A stretch of DNA of 64,000 nt from Kitasatospora gansuensis (GCF_014203705.1 NZ_JACHJR010000001.1:4774001-4838000); one strand, 5' to 3'. Shown: positions 16,495 through 25,265, numbered from the stretch's first letter. The notes: generated from the letters alone by a model not told the origin. Numbers and translations: made by a program.

Positions 16495-18351
16495 ATGTGC
16501 GGAATCGTAGGTTATGTGGGCTCTCTTGAGGCCCAGAATGTAGTGATCGAAGGTCTGCGACGGCTTGAGTACCGGGGTTACGACTCCGCCGGTGTGGCCG
16601 TCCAGACGCGAGGCGCCGACGGGCAGTGGAGCCTCGCCACGGACAAGCGCGCGGGCAAGCTGGTCAACCTGGAGAAGGCCCTCGCGGAAACCCCTCTTCC
16701 CGGTGGCACCAGCGGCATCGGGCACACCCGTTGGGCCACCCACGGTGGTCCGACCGACGCGAACGCCCACCCTCACCTGGACGACGCGCGGCGGGTCGCG
16801 GTGGTGCACAACGGCATCATCGAGAACTTCGCGCAGCTGCGGGCCGAGCTCGCCGAGCGGGGCCACACGCTCCGTTCGGAGACCGACACCGAGGTGGTCG
16901 CCCACCTGCTGGGCGAGGCGTTCGACGGTGACCTGGCCGAGGCGATGCGGGTGGTGTGCCGTCAGCTGGACGGGGCGTTCACCCTGGTCGCGGTGCACGC
17001 GGACCAGCCCGGTGTGGTGGTCGGCGCGCGGCGGAACTCGCCGCTGGTGGTCGGGCGCGGCGAGGGCGAGAACTTCCTCGCCTCGGACGTGGCGGCGTTC
17101 ATCGCCCACACCCGGGAGGCGGTCGAGCTCGGCCAGGACCAGGTGGTCGAGCTGCGGGCGGAGTCGGTGACCGTCACCGACTTCGACGGGCGGCCCGCCG
17201 AGGTCCGCGAGTACCACGTGGACTGGGACGCGTCGGCTGCCGAGAAGGGTGGTTACGACTACTTCATGCTGAAGGAGATCGCCGAGCAGCCGAAGGCGGT
17301 GGCGGACACGCTGCTGGGGCGGATCGGCGCGGACGGTCAGCTGACGCTGGATGAGCTGCGGATCTCGGACGCGCAGTTGCGGCAGGTGGACAAGGTGGTG
17401 ATCGTCGCGTGCGGCACCGCGTTCCACGCGGGGATGATCGCGAAGTACGCGATCGAGCACTGGACGCGGATCCCGTGCGAGGTGGAGGTGGCGTCGGAGT
17501 TCCGTTACCGGGACCCGATCCTGGACGACCGGACGCTGGTGATCGCGATCTCGCAGTCCGGCGAGACCATGGACACCCTGATGGCGCTGCGGCACGCGCG
17601 GGAGCAGGGCGCGAAGGTGCTGGCGATCTGCAACACCAACGGGTCGACGATTCCTCGTGAGTCCGACGCGGTGCTGTACACGCACGCCGGGCCTGAGGTC
17701 GCGGTCGCCTCGACCAAGGCGTTCCTGACCCAGCTGGTGGCCTGCTACCTGGTCGCGCTGTACCTGGGCCAGGTGCGCGGCACCAAGTGGGGCGACGAGA
17801 TCCAGAGCGTGATCCAGGAGCTCCGCGAGGCCCCCAAGCAGGTCGAGCAGGTGCTGCTGACCATGGAGCCAGTCCGTGAGCTGGCCCGTTCGCTGGCGGA
17901 CGCCAAGTCGGTGCTGTTCCTCGGCCGGCACGTCGGTTACCCGGTGGCCCTGGAGGGTGCGCTCAAGCTCAAGGAGCTGGCGTACATGCACGCCGAGGGC
18001 TTCGCGGCGGGCGAGCTCAAGCACGGCCCGATCGCGCTGATCGAGGAGGGCCTGCCGGTGGTCGTGGTGGTGCCTTCGCCGCGCGGCCGGTCGATCCTGC
18101 ACGACAAGATCGTCTCCAACATCCAGGAGATCCGCGCCCGTGGCGCCCGGACCATCGTGATCGCGGAGGAGGGTGACGAGGCGGTCGCCCCGTACGCCGA
18201 CCACCTGATCCGGATCCCGGTCACGCCGGTGCTGCTGCAGCCGCTGGTGTCGACGGTGCCGCTGCAGGTCTTCGCCTGCGAGCTGGCCACCGCCAAGGGC
18301 CACGAGGTGGACCAGCCGCGGAACCTGGCGAAGTCCGTGACGGTGGAGTAG
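16495..18351 (+). CDS. glmS: Glutamine-fructose-6-phosphate aminotransferase (isomerizing)
   Basis: Makes glucosamine-6-phosphate from fructose-6-phosphate and glutamine, feeding GlmM. The 618 residues start MCGIVGYVG, so Cys2 becomes the N-terminal nucleophile of the class II glutamine amidotransferase domain; TRWATHGGPTD and HNGIIENF follow. The C-terminal half has two SIS sugar-phosphate isomerase domains (ACGTAFHAG, SQSGETMDT) and ends PRNLAKSVTVE. The frame is open 249 bases upstream without similarity. A terminator follows at 18367-18404. Streptomycetes often carry a second glmS copy elsewhere. Confidence 0.96.
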   Translation: MCGIVGYVGSLEAQNVVIEGLRRLEYRGYDSAGVAVQTRGADGQWSLATDKRAGKLVNLEKALAETPLPGGTSGIGHTRWATHGGPTDANAHPHLDDARRVAVVHNGIIENFAQLRAELAERGHTLRSETDTEVVAHLLGEAFDGDLAEAMRVVCRQLDGAFTLVAVHADQPGVVVGARRNSPLVVGRGEGENFLASDVAAFIAHTREAVELGQDQVVELRAESVTVTDFDGRPAEVREYHVDWDASAAEKGGYDYFMLKEIAEQPKAVADTLLGRIGADGQLTLDELRISDAQLRQVDKVVIVACGTAFHAGMIAKYAIEHWTRIPCEVEVASEFRYRDPILDDRTLVIAISQSGETMDTLMALRHAREQGAKVLAICNTNGSTIPRESDAVLYTHAGPEVAVASTKAFLTQLVACYLVALYLGQVRGTKWGDEIQSVIQELREAPKQVEQVLLTMEPVRELARSLADAKSVLFLGRHVGYPVALEGALKLKELAYMHAEGFAAGELKHGPIALIEEGLPVVVVVPSPRGRSILHDKIVSNIQEIRARGARTIVIAEEGDEAVAPYADHLIRIPVTPVLLQPLVSTVPLQVFACELATAKGHEVDQPRNLAKSVTVE

Positions 18352-18366
18352 TCGGAAGATGCTTTG

Positions 18367-18404
18367 CTGCTCCCCTGCGGTGTGTGCCTGCCGCAGGGGA
18401 GCAG
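18367..18404 (+). terminator. Terminator after glmS
   Basis: Perfect 14-base arms (18367-18380, 18391-18404) with a ten-base loop, followed by TGCTGTTT. It lies between glmS and acpS. Confidence 0.8.
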
Positions 18405-18432
18405 TGCTGTTTCGGGAGAGGAGCAGGTCGCG

Positions 18433-18801
18433 GTGATTGTCGGGGTCGGGATCGACGTGGCGGAGATCGAGCGGTTCGGGGCGGCGTTGGAGCGGACGCC
18501 CGGGATGGCGGAGCGGTTGTTCACGGCGGGGGAGTTGCTGTTGCCCAGTGGGGAGCGGCGGGGGGTGGCTTCGTTGGCGGCGCGGTTCGCGGCGAAGGAG
18601 GCGCTGGCCAAGGCGCTCGGGGCACCCGGGGGGATGCACTGGACGGATGCCGAGGTGGAGGTCGGGGAGTCCGGGCGGCCGTTGCTGACGGTGCGTGGGA
18701 CGGTGGCGGCGCGGGCGGCCGAACTGGGCGTCCGGTCGTGGCATGTGTCGCTGAGTCATGATGCGGGCGTAGCGTCGGCCGTGGTGATCGCGGAAGGCTG
18801 A
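18433..18801 (+). CDS. acpS: Holo-[acyl-carrier-protein] synthase
   Basis: Transfers 4-phosphopantetheine from CoA to apo-ACP, activating fatty acid and some polyketide carrier proteins. From GTG 18433 the 122-residue product has the AcpS magnesium-binding Asp in GVGIDVAEIERF (D8) and the Glu in RFAAKEALAKALG (E56), plus WHVSLSHD near the C terminus. The open frame extends upstream over the glmS terminator. GAGAGGAG at 18416-18423 is the likely ribosome-binding site. The nnrD gene starts 16 bases after the stop. Confidence 0.94.
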   Translation: MIVGVGIDVAEIERFGAALERTPGMAERLFTAGELLLPSGERRGVASLAARFAAKEALAKALGAPGGMHWTDAEVEVGESGRPLLTVRGTVAARAAELGVRSWHVSLSHDAGVASAVVIAEG

Positions 18802-18817
18802 GCCCGGAGGTTGTCGC

Positions 18818-20272
18818 ATGCGGTACGCCCATACGGTGGAACAGGTACGTGCGGCGGAGGCCGCGGCGATGGCCCGGCTGCCCGAGGGGACGTTGATGCA
18901 GCGGGCGGCCCACGGTCTGGCCGCCGTCTGCGGGCGGCTGCTGGGCCGGGTGTACGGCAGCCGGGTGCTGGTGCTGGCCGGGAGCGGCGACAACGGGGGC
19001 GACGCGCTGTACGCGGGTGCGCTGCTGGCCCGGCGGGGGGCCCGGGTGCGGGCGTTGCTGCTGTCGCCGGAGCGGGTGCACGCGGGCGGACTGGCGGCGC
19101 TGCGGGCGGCCGGCGGGCGGGTGACGGACGATCAGCGCGAGTTCGCTGCCGCCGACCTGGTGCTGGACGGGATCGTCGGGATCGGCGGCCGGGGCGGGCT
19201 GCGGCCCGAGGCAGCCGGGTTCGCCGGGATGGCGCGGCGGGGCACGGTGGTCGCGGTGGACGTCCCGAGCGGGGTGGTCGCCGGGACGGGCGAGGTCGCC
19301 GGGGCGGCGTTGCGGGCCGATGTGACGGTCTGTTTCGGTACGTACAAGCCGGGGCTGCTGGTCGATCCGGGCGCCTCGTACGCCGGGGTGGTGCACCTGG
19401 TGGAGATCGGGATCGAGCTGCCGGAGGCGGCGGTGACGGCCCTTCAGGAGGCCGACGTACGGCGGCTGCTGCCGGTGCCGGACGTGGAGAGCGACAAGTA
19501 CCGGCGGGGTGTGGTCGGCATCGCGGCCGGGTCGGCGAAGTACCCCGGTGCGGCGGTGCTCTCGGTGGCGGGGGCGCTGCGGGGTGGGGCCGGGCTGATC
19601 CGGTACGTCGGGTCGGCGGCGGCCGAGGTGGTGCGACGGTTCCCCGAGGTGGTGGTCAGCGACGCGGGGTTGGCGGCGGCCGGGCGGGTGCAGTCCTGGG
19701 TGGTCGGGCCCGGCGGCGGGGACGGCGTGGGTGAGGTGCTGGACCAGGCCCTCGGGGCGGGCGTGCCAGTGCTGGTCGACGCGGACGGGCTGACGGAGCT
19801 GGCGCGGCGGGGGCCGGTGGCCGGCGCTTCGCTGGTGCTCACGCCGCACACGGGGGAGGCGGCCCGGCTGCTCGCCGGGGCGACCGGGCAGGCGCCGCCG
19901 GACGCGGCCGGGCTCGCGGCCTCGCGGCTGGCCACGGCGCGGCGGCTGGCGGAGCTGTACGGGGCGACGGTCCTGCTCAAGGGTTCCACCACGGTGGTCG
20001 CCGACCCCGACGGCCGCTGCCGGGTCAACCCGACCGGCACCCCGTGGCTGGCCACGGCGGGCAGCGGCGACGTGCTGGCCGGGCTGCTCGGGTCCCTGCT
20101 GGCGGCTGGGCTCGCGCCGTTCGACGCCGCCTCGGTCGCTGCGTATCTGCACGGTCTCGCGGGGCGGCACGCCGCGGAGCGGGGGACCCCGATCACGGCC
20201 ATGGACGTGGCGACGGCGGTGAACCACCAGGGGCTCGGGGAACTGCGACGCCCGCCCCGGGACGGGAGCTAA
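18818..20272 (+). CDS. nnrD: Bifunctional NAD(P)H-hydrate epimerase / ADP-dependent dehydratase
   Basis: Repairs damaged NAD(P)H hydrates. The 484-residue fusion has an N-terminal YjeF/epimerase domain (about 1-215, with AGSGDNGGDALYAG) and a C-terminal ribokinase-like dehydratase domain (about 220-470, with TPHTGEAARLL and TAGSGDVLAGLLGS). The last 14 codons (20228-20269) are the left arm of repeat copy 2, so the C terminus QGLGELRRPPRDGS is supplied by the repeat. The gene follows acpS by 16 bases, likely the same operon. GGAGG at 18805-18809 precedes the ATG. Confidence 0.92.
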   Translation: MRYAHTVEQVRAAEAAAMARLPEGTLMQRAAHGLAAVCGRLLGRVYGSRVLVLAGSGDNGGDALYAGALLARRGARVRALLLSPERVHAGGLAALRAAGGRVTDDQREFAAADLVLDGIVGIGGRGGLRPEAAGFAGMARRGTVVAVDVPSGVVAGTGEVAGAALRADVTVCFGTYKPGLLVDPGASYAGVVHLVEIGIELPEAAVTALQEADVRRLLPVPDVESDKYRRGVVGIAAGSAKYPGAAVLSVAGALRGGAGLIRYVGSAAAEVVRRFPEVVVSDAGLAAAGRVQSWVVGPGGGDGVGEVLDQALGAGVPVLVDADGLTELARRGPVAGASLVLTPHTGEAARLLAGATGQAPPDAAGLAASRLATARRLAELYGATVLLKGSTTVVADPDGRCRVNPTGTPWLATAGSGDVLAGLLGSLLAAGLAPFDAASVAAYLHGLAGRHAAERGTPITAMDVATAVNHQGLGELRRPPRDGS

Positions 20273-20398
20273 GTGCGGGAGTGGTCAACCCCGGGCGTGG
20301 CTGAGGGTGCCTGGTGTGCGGGTTCAGGCGAAAGTGCCTGGCCATTTACGCGGTGATCACGTTTTCTGAGGTTGGCGTCGCCGTTCCCCGAGCCCCTG
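20228..20398 (-). repeat. Palindromic dispersed repeat, copy 2
   Basis: A 21-base left arm (20228-20248) pairs with 20378-20398 with one mismatch. The core from 20271 onward is close to copy 4 (roughly 15 differences over about 130 aligned bases by eye). The left 45 bases are inside nnrD and include its stop codon. The repeat fills most of the nnrD-alr gap. Strand is given by the core, read as CAGGCACTTTCGC on the minus strand. Confidence 0.9.
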
Positions 20399-20458
20399 TC
20401 TTCCTAACCATGTGCCGAATGCAGAGGCTTATGGGCTGGTCTGGGAGACTGATACGCG

Positions 20459-21640
20459 ATGACGACTGCGAACACGACCGGGACGGCCCTGCTCACCGAC
20501 GGGGTCCGCGCCGAGGCGACCATCGATCTGGCCGCCCTGCGCGGGAACCTTGCTGCGCTGCGCGAGCGCACCCGCGGCCCCGAGCTGATGGCAGTGGTCA
20601 AGGCGGACGCCTACGGCCACGGTGCGGTCAGTTGTGCCCGGGAGGCGGTTGCGGCCGGTGCCCGGTGGCTGGGGACGGCGACGCCGGAGGAGGCGCTCGG
20701 GTTGCGGGCGGCGGGGATCGGGGCGGAGCAGGCCCGGATTCTCTGCTGGCTCTGGACTCCCGGCGGGCCGTGGGCGCAGGCGCTGCGCGCGGAGATCGAC
20801 ATTTCGGTGAGCGGGCAGTGGGCGATGGACGAGTTGCTCGCCGCCGTCCGGGAGACCGGCGTCCAGGGCCGGGTGCACCTGAAGGCCGACACCGGTCTGG
20901 GCCGGAACGGCTGCCAGCCCCGGGACTGGCCCGCGCTGGTGGCGGCGGCCAGGGCCGCCGAGGCGGAGGGGCTGATCAAGGTGGCCGGTCTCTGGTCGCA
21001 CTTCGCCGCCGCCGACGAGCCGGGCCACCCCTCGATCCGGCTGCAGCTGGACGGTTTCGCCGAGGCGGTGGCCACCGCCGAGCGGGCCGGGCTGCGCCCG
21101 GAGGTTCGGCACCTGGCGAACTCGCCCGCGACCCTGCTGCTCCCGGAGTCGTACTACGACCTGGTCCGCCCCGGTCTGGCGATGTACGGGCTCTCGCCGG
21201 TGCCCGAGGTCGGCGGCCCGGCGGACTTCGGGCTCCGTCCGGTGATGGCGCTGACCGCCCGGCTGGCCCTGGTGAAGCACGTGCCGGGCGGACACGGCGT
21301 CAGCTACGGGCACCACTACACGACTTCGGGCGAGACCACGCTCGGCCTGGTGCCGATCGGCTACGCGGACGGCATCCCCCGGCACGCCAGCGGCACCGGC
21401 CCGGTGCAGGTCGGCGGCAAGTGGTACACGGTGGCCGGCCGGGTGGCGATGGACCAGTTCGTGATCGACCTGGGCGGGGAGACCGCCCAGGTCGGTGACG
21501 AGGTGCGGCTGTTCGGCAATGGTGAGCACGGTGAGCCGACCGCCGAGGACTGGGGCCGGGCCTGCGGCACCATCTCGTACGAGATCGTCACCCGGATCGG
21601 CGGCCGGGTGCCGCGCCGCTACCTGGGGGCGTCGTCGTGA
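20459..21640 (+). CDS. alr: Alanine racemase
   Basis: PLP enzyme interconverting L- and D-alanine for peptidoglycan. The 393 residues show the PLP lysine K48 in AVVKADAYGHG, the TIM-barrel N-terminal domain, the RPGLAMYGLSP motif and the catalytic Tyr in GVSYGHHYTT within the C-terminal beta domain. No clear Shine-Dalgarno precedes the ATG. The repeat copy 2 lies just upstream. The stop overlaps the GTG of the hydrolase gene by four bases, the start of an alr-hydrolase-tsaE operon. Confidence 0.96.
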   Translation: MTTANTTGTALLTDGVRAEATIDLAALRGNLAALRERTRGPELMAVVKADAYGHGAVSCAREAVAAGARWLGTATPEEALGLRAAGIGAEQARILCWLWTPGGPWAQALRAEIDISVSGQWAMDELLAAVRETGVQGRVHLKADTGLGRNGCQPRDWPALVAAARAAEAEGLIKVAGLWSHFAAADEPGHPSIRLQLDGFAEAVATAERAGLRPEVRHLANSPATLLLPESYYDLVRPGLAMYGLSPVPEVGGPADFGLRPVMALTARLALVKHVPGGHGVSYGHHYTTSGETTLGLVPIGYADGIPRHASGTGPVQVGGKWYTVAGRVAMDQFVIDLGGETAQVGDEVRLFGNGEHGEPTAEDWGRACGTISYEIVTRIGGRVPRRYLGASS

Positions 21641-22722
21641 CCGAGAAGACGCCGGGGGTGGGCCGGGCCGCCGGGCTGATCGGGATCTCGGTCGGTCTGC
21701 TGGCCGCGGGTGCGGCGGCGGGCGTGGCGGTGGAGCGGCTGACGGTGGGCCGGGCCACCCGGCGCCGGGCGCGCGAGGAGCTGGACGCCGCCGCCCCGTA
21801 CGGGTCGCTGCGCGGCCGTCCGGTGACGGTGGCGGCGGCCGACGGGACGGAGCTGTACGTCGAGCTGGACGGGGTCGAGGACGCGCCGGTCACGGTGGTG
21901 TTCAGCCACGGGTACTGCCTGAACCAGGACAGCTGGCACTTCCAGCGGGCGGCGCTGCGCGGCAGCGCCCGGCTGGTGTTCTGGGACCAGCGCAGCCACG
22001 GCCGGTCCGAGCGCTCGCGCTCGTACCTGGCGGGGGAGGCGGCCGGCATCGACCTGCTCGGCGCCGACCTGAAGGCGGTGCTGGACGCCGTCGCGCCGAC
22101 CGGGCCGCTGGTGCTGGCCGGGCACTCGATGGGCGGGATGACCGTGATGGCGCTGGCCGAGCGGGAGCCGGAGCTGTTCCGGGACCGGGTGGCCGGGGTG
22201 GCGCTGGTCGGCACCCTGGCGGCGGGCTGGGACGCGGTCCCGCTGGGTCTGCCCACCGCCCTGGTGAAGCCGGTGAAGTGGATGGCGCCCGGAGTGGTGA
22301 AGCTGCTGGGTCGTCAGGCCGGCCTGGTGGAGGCGACCCGGAAGCTCGGCGCGGACGTGACGGCGGTGCTGTACCGGCGCTACTCGTTCGGGAGCGCGGA
22401 CATCGACCCCGGGGTGTCCCGGTTCGTCGAACAGATGCTGGACGCCACCCCGTTCGACGTGGTGGCCGAGTTCTACCCGGTGTTCGGCGCGCACGACAAG
22501 CTGGCCGCGCTGGCGGCGATGGCCGGGCGGCCCGCCCTGGTGCTGGCCGGGACGAAGGACCTGCTGGCCCCGCCCGAGTACAGCGAGGCGATCGCCGCCG
22601 CGCTGCCCGGCTCGGACCTGGTGCTGGTGCCGGACGCGGGGCACCTGGTGATGTTGGAGCGGCCGGAGCTGGTGGACCGTCACCTGACGGAGCTGCTGGC
22701 CGCCGCCGGAGCGAAGGAGTGA
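21637..22722 (+). CDS. Alpha/beta-fold hydrolase
   Basis: Predicted serine hydrolase of unknown substrate. The 361 residues begin with a hydrophobic segment (about residues 11-30, GLIGISVGLLAAGAAAGVAV) that may anchor it in the membrane. The fold is supported by FSHGYCLNQ (oxyanion region), the nucleophile elbow GHSMGG, and the catalytic Asp/His candidates in LAGTKDLLAPPEY and PDAGHLVMLE. The GTG overlaps the alr stop (GTGA) and tsaE follows with overlap or a few bases spacing. This alr-hydrolase-tsaE order is common in streptomycetes. Confidence 0.85.
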   Translation: MTEKTPGVGRAAGLIGISVGLLAAGAAAGVAVERLTVGRATRRRAREELDAAAPYGSLRGRPVTVAAADGTELYVELDGVEDAPVTVVFSHGYCLNQDSWHFQRAALRGSARLVFWDQRSHGRSERSRSYLAGEAAGIDLLGADLKAVLDAVAPTGPLVLAGHSMGGMTVMALAEREPELFRDRVAGVALVGTLAAGWDAVPLGLPTALVKPVKWMAPGVVKLLGRQAGLVEATRKLGADVTAVLYRRYSFGSADIDPGVSRFVEQMLDATPFDVVAEFYPVFGAHDKLAALAAMAGRPALVLAGTKDLLAPPEYSEAIAAALPGSDLVLVPDAGHLVMLERPELVDRHLTELLAAAGAKE

Positions 22723-22727
22723 CCGCG

Positions 22728-23213
22728 GTGATCACAGTGGAGACCCCCGAACGGATGAACCGGCTCGGGCGGGCGCTGGCGGGCGTGCTGCGCCCCGGCG
22801 ACCTGGTGCTGCTCTCCGGCGAGCTGGGCGCGGGCAAGACCACGCTGACCCGGGGGCTCGGCGAGGGCCTCGGGGTGCGCGGCGCGGTCACCTCGCCGAC
22901 CTTCGTGATCGCCCGGGTGCACCCCTCGCTGACCGGGGGGCCGGCGCTGGTGCACGTGGACGCGTACCGGCTGGGCGGCGGCCTGGACGAGATGGAGGAC
23001 CTCGATCTCGACGTCTCGCTGCCGGAGTCGGTGGTGGTGGTCGAGTGGGGTGAAGGCAAGGTCGAGCAGTTGACGGACGATCGGCTGGAGGTCCGGATCG
23101 AACGGGCGATCGGCGCCGAGGCCGAGGACGACGCGGACCCGCGCCAGGTCCGGCTGACCGGGATCGGCCCGCGCTGGGCCGGAGTCGACCTGGCGGGGCT
23201 CGGTACGGTCTGA
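22728..23213 (+). CDS. tsaE: tRNA t6A37 threonylcarbamoyltransferase complex ATPase TsaE
   Basis: ATPase that supports the TsaBD complex in making t6A37 of tRNAs reading ANN codons. The 161-residue form from GTG 22728 carries the P-loop GELGAGKTTLTRGL (from residue 31), the VTSPTFVIARVH motif and DAYRLGG, with VVEWGEG near the C terminus. An in-frame GTG at 22719 overlaps the previous stop and is the alternative start, but GAAGGAG at 22713-22719 is correctly spaced only for 22728. Its partners tsaB and tsaD lie about 1 kb downstream. Confidence 0.92.
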   Translation: MITVETPERMNRLGRALAGVLRPGDLVLLSGELGAGKTTLTRGLGEGLGVRGAVTSPTFVIARVHPSLTGGPALVHVDAYRLGGGLDEMEDLDLDVSLPESVVVVEWGEGKVEQLTDDRLEVRIERAIGAEAEDDADPRQVRLTGIGPRWAGVDLAGLGTV

Positions 23214-23280
23214 GTTTCCGACGGAGTGTCGGCAAGGTGTTGTCGGTGGGCCGTCGGATGTGGTGGGATGGGCTCTGCGG

Positions 23281-23299
23281 TTAGGTGTGCCTAACTAGG
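23281..23299 (-). promoter_or_regulatory. Possible iron-box (DmdR/IdeR-like operator)
   Basis: On the minus strand the 19-mer matches the actinobacterial iron-box consensus TTAGGTTAGGCTCACCTAA at 14 positions, with 14 of the 15 right-hand bases identical. It also contains the short palindrome TTAGG-N4-CCTAA. It lies 11 bases before the ATG of the 46-residue ORF, where a repressor would block expression. Confidence 0.4.
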
Positions 23300-23309
23300 G
23301 AGACACATC

Positions 23310-23450
23310 ATGTCCAGCACGAAGCCAGCTCCGACGCCGGATCCGCAGGCCCCGATGCGGGCGCTGCTCGCCGCCGCCGCGGCCGCCCGCGCGGTCTCCA
23401 CGCCGCCGAAGGCCCCGGCCATTGAGCCCGAGGCCAAGAAGGCCGCTTAG
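23310..23450 (+). CDS. Small Ala/Pro-rich protein of unknown function
   Basis: A 46-residue ORF from ATG 23310, beginning MSSTKPAPTPDPQAPMRALL and ending with a Glu/Lys/Ala-rich tail. AGGGAG at 23297-23302 gives a ribosome-binding site at suitable spacing. I do not recognise a family. The central MRALLAAAAAARAVSTPP segment could form a short helix. It stands alone between tsaE and a convergent gene, whose stop codon overlaps its own by three bases (TTAG read on both strands). An iron-box-like sequence lies directly upstream. It may be a real small regulated peptide. Confidence 0.55.
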   Translation: MSSTKPAPTPDPQAPMRALLAAAAAARAVSTPPKAPAIEPEAKKAA

Positions 23451-24001
23451 GGGATCACCACGACCTTGGTCCCGTTCGGCGCGAAGTCCCAGAGGGTCTG
23501 GCTGTCGGCCCGGCCGGAGCGGATGCCGCCGGTCTTGGTCTTCGGATCGGCCGGCGGGGTGGCCCCGTCCAGGGCGGCGCTGAAGCCGAAGACCACGGTG
23601 TTCTGCTGGGTGAACCGGACCACGTGCTCGATCTGGCGGCCGTCGGTGCCCATGCCGGTGGCCGTCCGGCTGTAGACCGTGTAGCTGCCGGGCGCGGGCT
23701 CGACCGAGCCCGGGGTGACCGGGAAGGCGGACTGGGTCGGTGGGGTCTTCTTCGGGTCGACCAGCCAGACGTAGTGGCTGCCCGCCGAGTAGACCACCCG
23801 TCGGCCGGTGCCGGAGGAGGCGGGCAGGGCGGGCGCCGTGGGGGTGGCGGAGACGCTCGGGGTCGGGGTGGCGGAGGCGCTCGCGGAGGGCTTGGCCTCG
23901 GTGGTCCTGGTGGCCGCGCCGTTGGCCTGGAAGGCCAGCAGGCCGACCGCCGCCAGCGCCGCCAGGGTCAGACCGGTGACCACCACTCCAGGACGTGACA
24001 C
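23447..24001 (-). CDS. Putative membrane-anchored or secreted protein, unknown function
   Basis: 184 residues from the GTG at 24001, chosen because AGGAG sits a few bases before it; the frame is open to 24124. An N-terminal hydrophobic segment (about residues 5-27) is followed by a Ser/Ala/Thr/Pro-rich linker of about 35 residues and then a globular domain of about 115 residues with YSAGSHYVWLVDPKKTPPTQ and FTQQNTVVFGF. This looks like an exported domain tethered by a linker. No family was recognised. It is divergent from tsaB and convergent with the small ORF, with overlapping stops. Confidence 0.75.
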   Translation of the reverse strand: MSRPGVVVTGLTLAALAAVGLLAFQANGAATRTTEAKPSASASATPTPSVSATPTAPALPASSGTGRRVVYSAGSHYVWLVDPKKTPPTQSAFPVTPGSVEPAPGSYTVYSRTATGMGTDGRQIEHVVRFTQQNTVVFGFSAALDGATPPADPKTKTGGIRSGRADSQTLWDFAPNGTKVVVIP

Positions 24002-24141
24002 GTCTGCTCCTGCCAGGCTCGTACCCGCTCGTGCTGTCCGCCCATGGTGCCAGGTCCGGTGCGCCCGTCCGGACCGTCGTGGCCGTGTGTTCCGGCCCGG
24101 TATGAAATACCGACCCCGGCGCACCCCTTAACCTTGACCCC

Positions 24142-24786
24142 GTGCTGCTGCTTGCGTTCGACACCGCCACCCCCGCCGTCACGGCCGCCGTCCACGACGG
24201 CACCAAGGTGCTGGCCGAGGCCCACCAGGTGGATGCCCGACGGCACGGGGAACTGCTGATGCCCTCGATCGACCGGGTGCTGCGGGAGGCGGGTGTCGAC
24301 AAGCACGCGCTGACCGGCATCGCGGTCGGCGTCGGCCCGGGCCCGTACACCGGCCTGCGGGTCGGTCTGGTCACCGCGGCCACCCTCGGCCACGCGCTCG
24401 GCCTGCCGGTGCACGGCGTCTGCACGCTGGACGCGATCGCGCACCAGGCCGAGGTGACCGGACCGTTCACGGTGGCCACCGACGCCCGCCGCAAGGAGGT
24501 CTACTGGGCCTCGTACGACGCGGACAAGCGCCGGACGGCGGGCCCCGAGGTGGGCCGGGCCGCCGAGCTGACCGCCGAGGCGGTCGCGGTCGGCGCGGGT
24601 GCGCTGCTGTACCCCGAGAGCTTCCCGCAGGTGACCGGGCCCGAGCACGTGTCGGCCGGCTGGCTGGCCGACTTCGCGGCCCGGGAGCTGGCCGCCGGGC
24701 GGGAGCTGCTGCCCTGCGTGCCGCTCTACCTGCGCCGCCCGGACGCCCAGGTGCCCGCCGGCTACAAGGCGGTGCTCCCGGCATGA
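24142..24786 (+). CDS. tsaB: tRNA t6A37 threonylcarbamoyltransferase complex subunit TsaB
   Basis: Non-catalytic ASKHA-fold partner of TsaD. The 214 residues start MLLLAFDTATPAVTAAVHDG and show GVGPGPYTGLRVGL, the TsaB signature; the C-terminal half is degenerate, as usual. TAACCT at 24129-24134 may be a -10 giving an almost leaderless message from GTG 24142. The stop overlaps the rimI ATG (ATGA), and tsaB-rimI-tsaD form a tight operon with all junctions overlapping. Confidence 0.93.
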   Translation: MLLLAFDTATPAVTAAVHDGTKVLAEAHQVDARRHGELLMPSIDRVLREAGVDKHALTGIAVGVGPGPYTGLRVGLVTAATLGHALGLPVHGVCTLDAIAHQAEVTGPFTVATDARRKEVYWASYDADKRRTAGPEVGRAAELTAEAVAVGAGALLYPESFPQVTGPEHVSAGWLADFAARELAAGRELLPCVPLYLRRPDAQVPAGYKAVLPA

Positions 24787-25265
24787 CCGCCGCCCGGCTG
24801 CGGCCGATGCGCTGGTGGGACATCGAGCCGGTGATGGAACTGGAGCTCCGGCTCTTCCCCGAGGACGCCTGGTCGCGCGGCATGTACTGGTCCGAACTGG
24901 CCGACACCGGCCCCGGCGGCACCCGGCACTACACGGTCGCGGTCGACGGGGACGGCGCCGTCGTCGGCTACGCCGGGCTGATGGCCGTCGGCGCCGAGGG
25001 CGACGTGCAGACCATCGCGGTCGCCGAGGACCAGCAGGGCGCCGGGCTCGGTGCCCGGCTGCTCGCCGACCTGGTGGCTGAGGCCGCCCGGCGGCAGTGC
25101 GCCGAACTGCTGCTGGAGGTGCGGATGGACAACCCGCGCGCCCAGCGGCTGTACGAGCGCTTCGGCTTCGAGCCGGTCGGCATCCGCCGCGGCTACTACC
25201 AACCCGCCAACGTGGACGCTCTGGTGATGCGTCTGGACAACCCCAAGGAGCCGGCCGATGGCTGA
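24783..25265 (+). CDS. rimI: Ribosomal protein S18 alanine N-acetyltransferase (RimI-type GNAT)
   Basis: GNAT acetyltransferase of 160 residues. The acetyl-CoA loop is visible as VAEDQQGAGLGARLLADLVAEA, followed by LLLEVRMDNPRAQRLYERFGFEPVGIRRGYY, the RimI-type ending. The assignment rests on this motif set and on its place between tsaB and tsaD, a conserved actinobacterial arrangement. The ATG overlaps the tsaB stop by four bases and its stop overlaps the tsaD start by eight bases. Confidence 0.9.
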   Translation: MTAARLRPMRWWDIEPVMELELRLFPEDAWSRGMYWSELADTGPGGTRHYTVAVDGDGAVVGYAGLMAVGAEGDVQTIAVAEDQQGAGLGARLLADLVAEAARRQCAELLLEVRMDNPRAQRLYERFGFEPVGIRRGYYQPANVDALVMRLDNPKEPADG

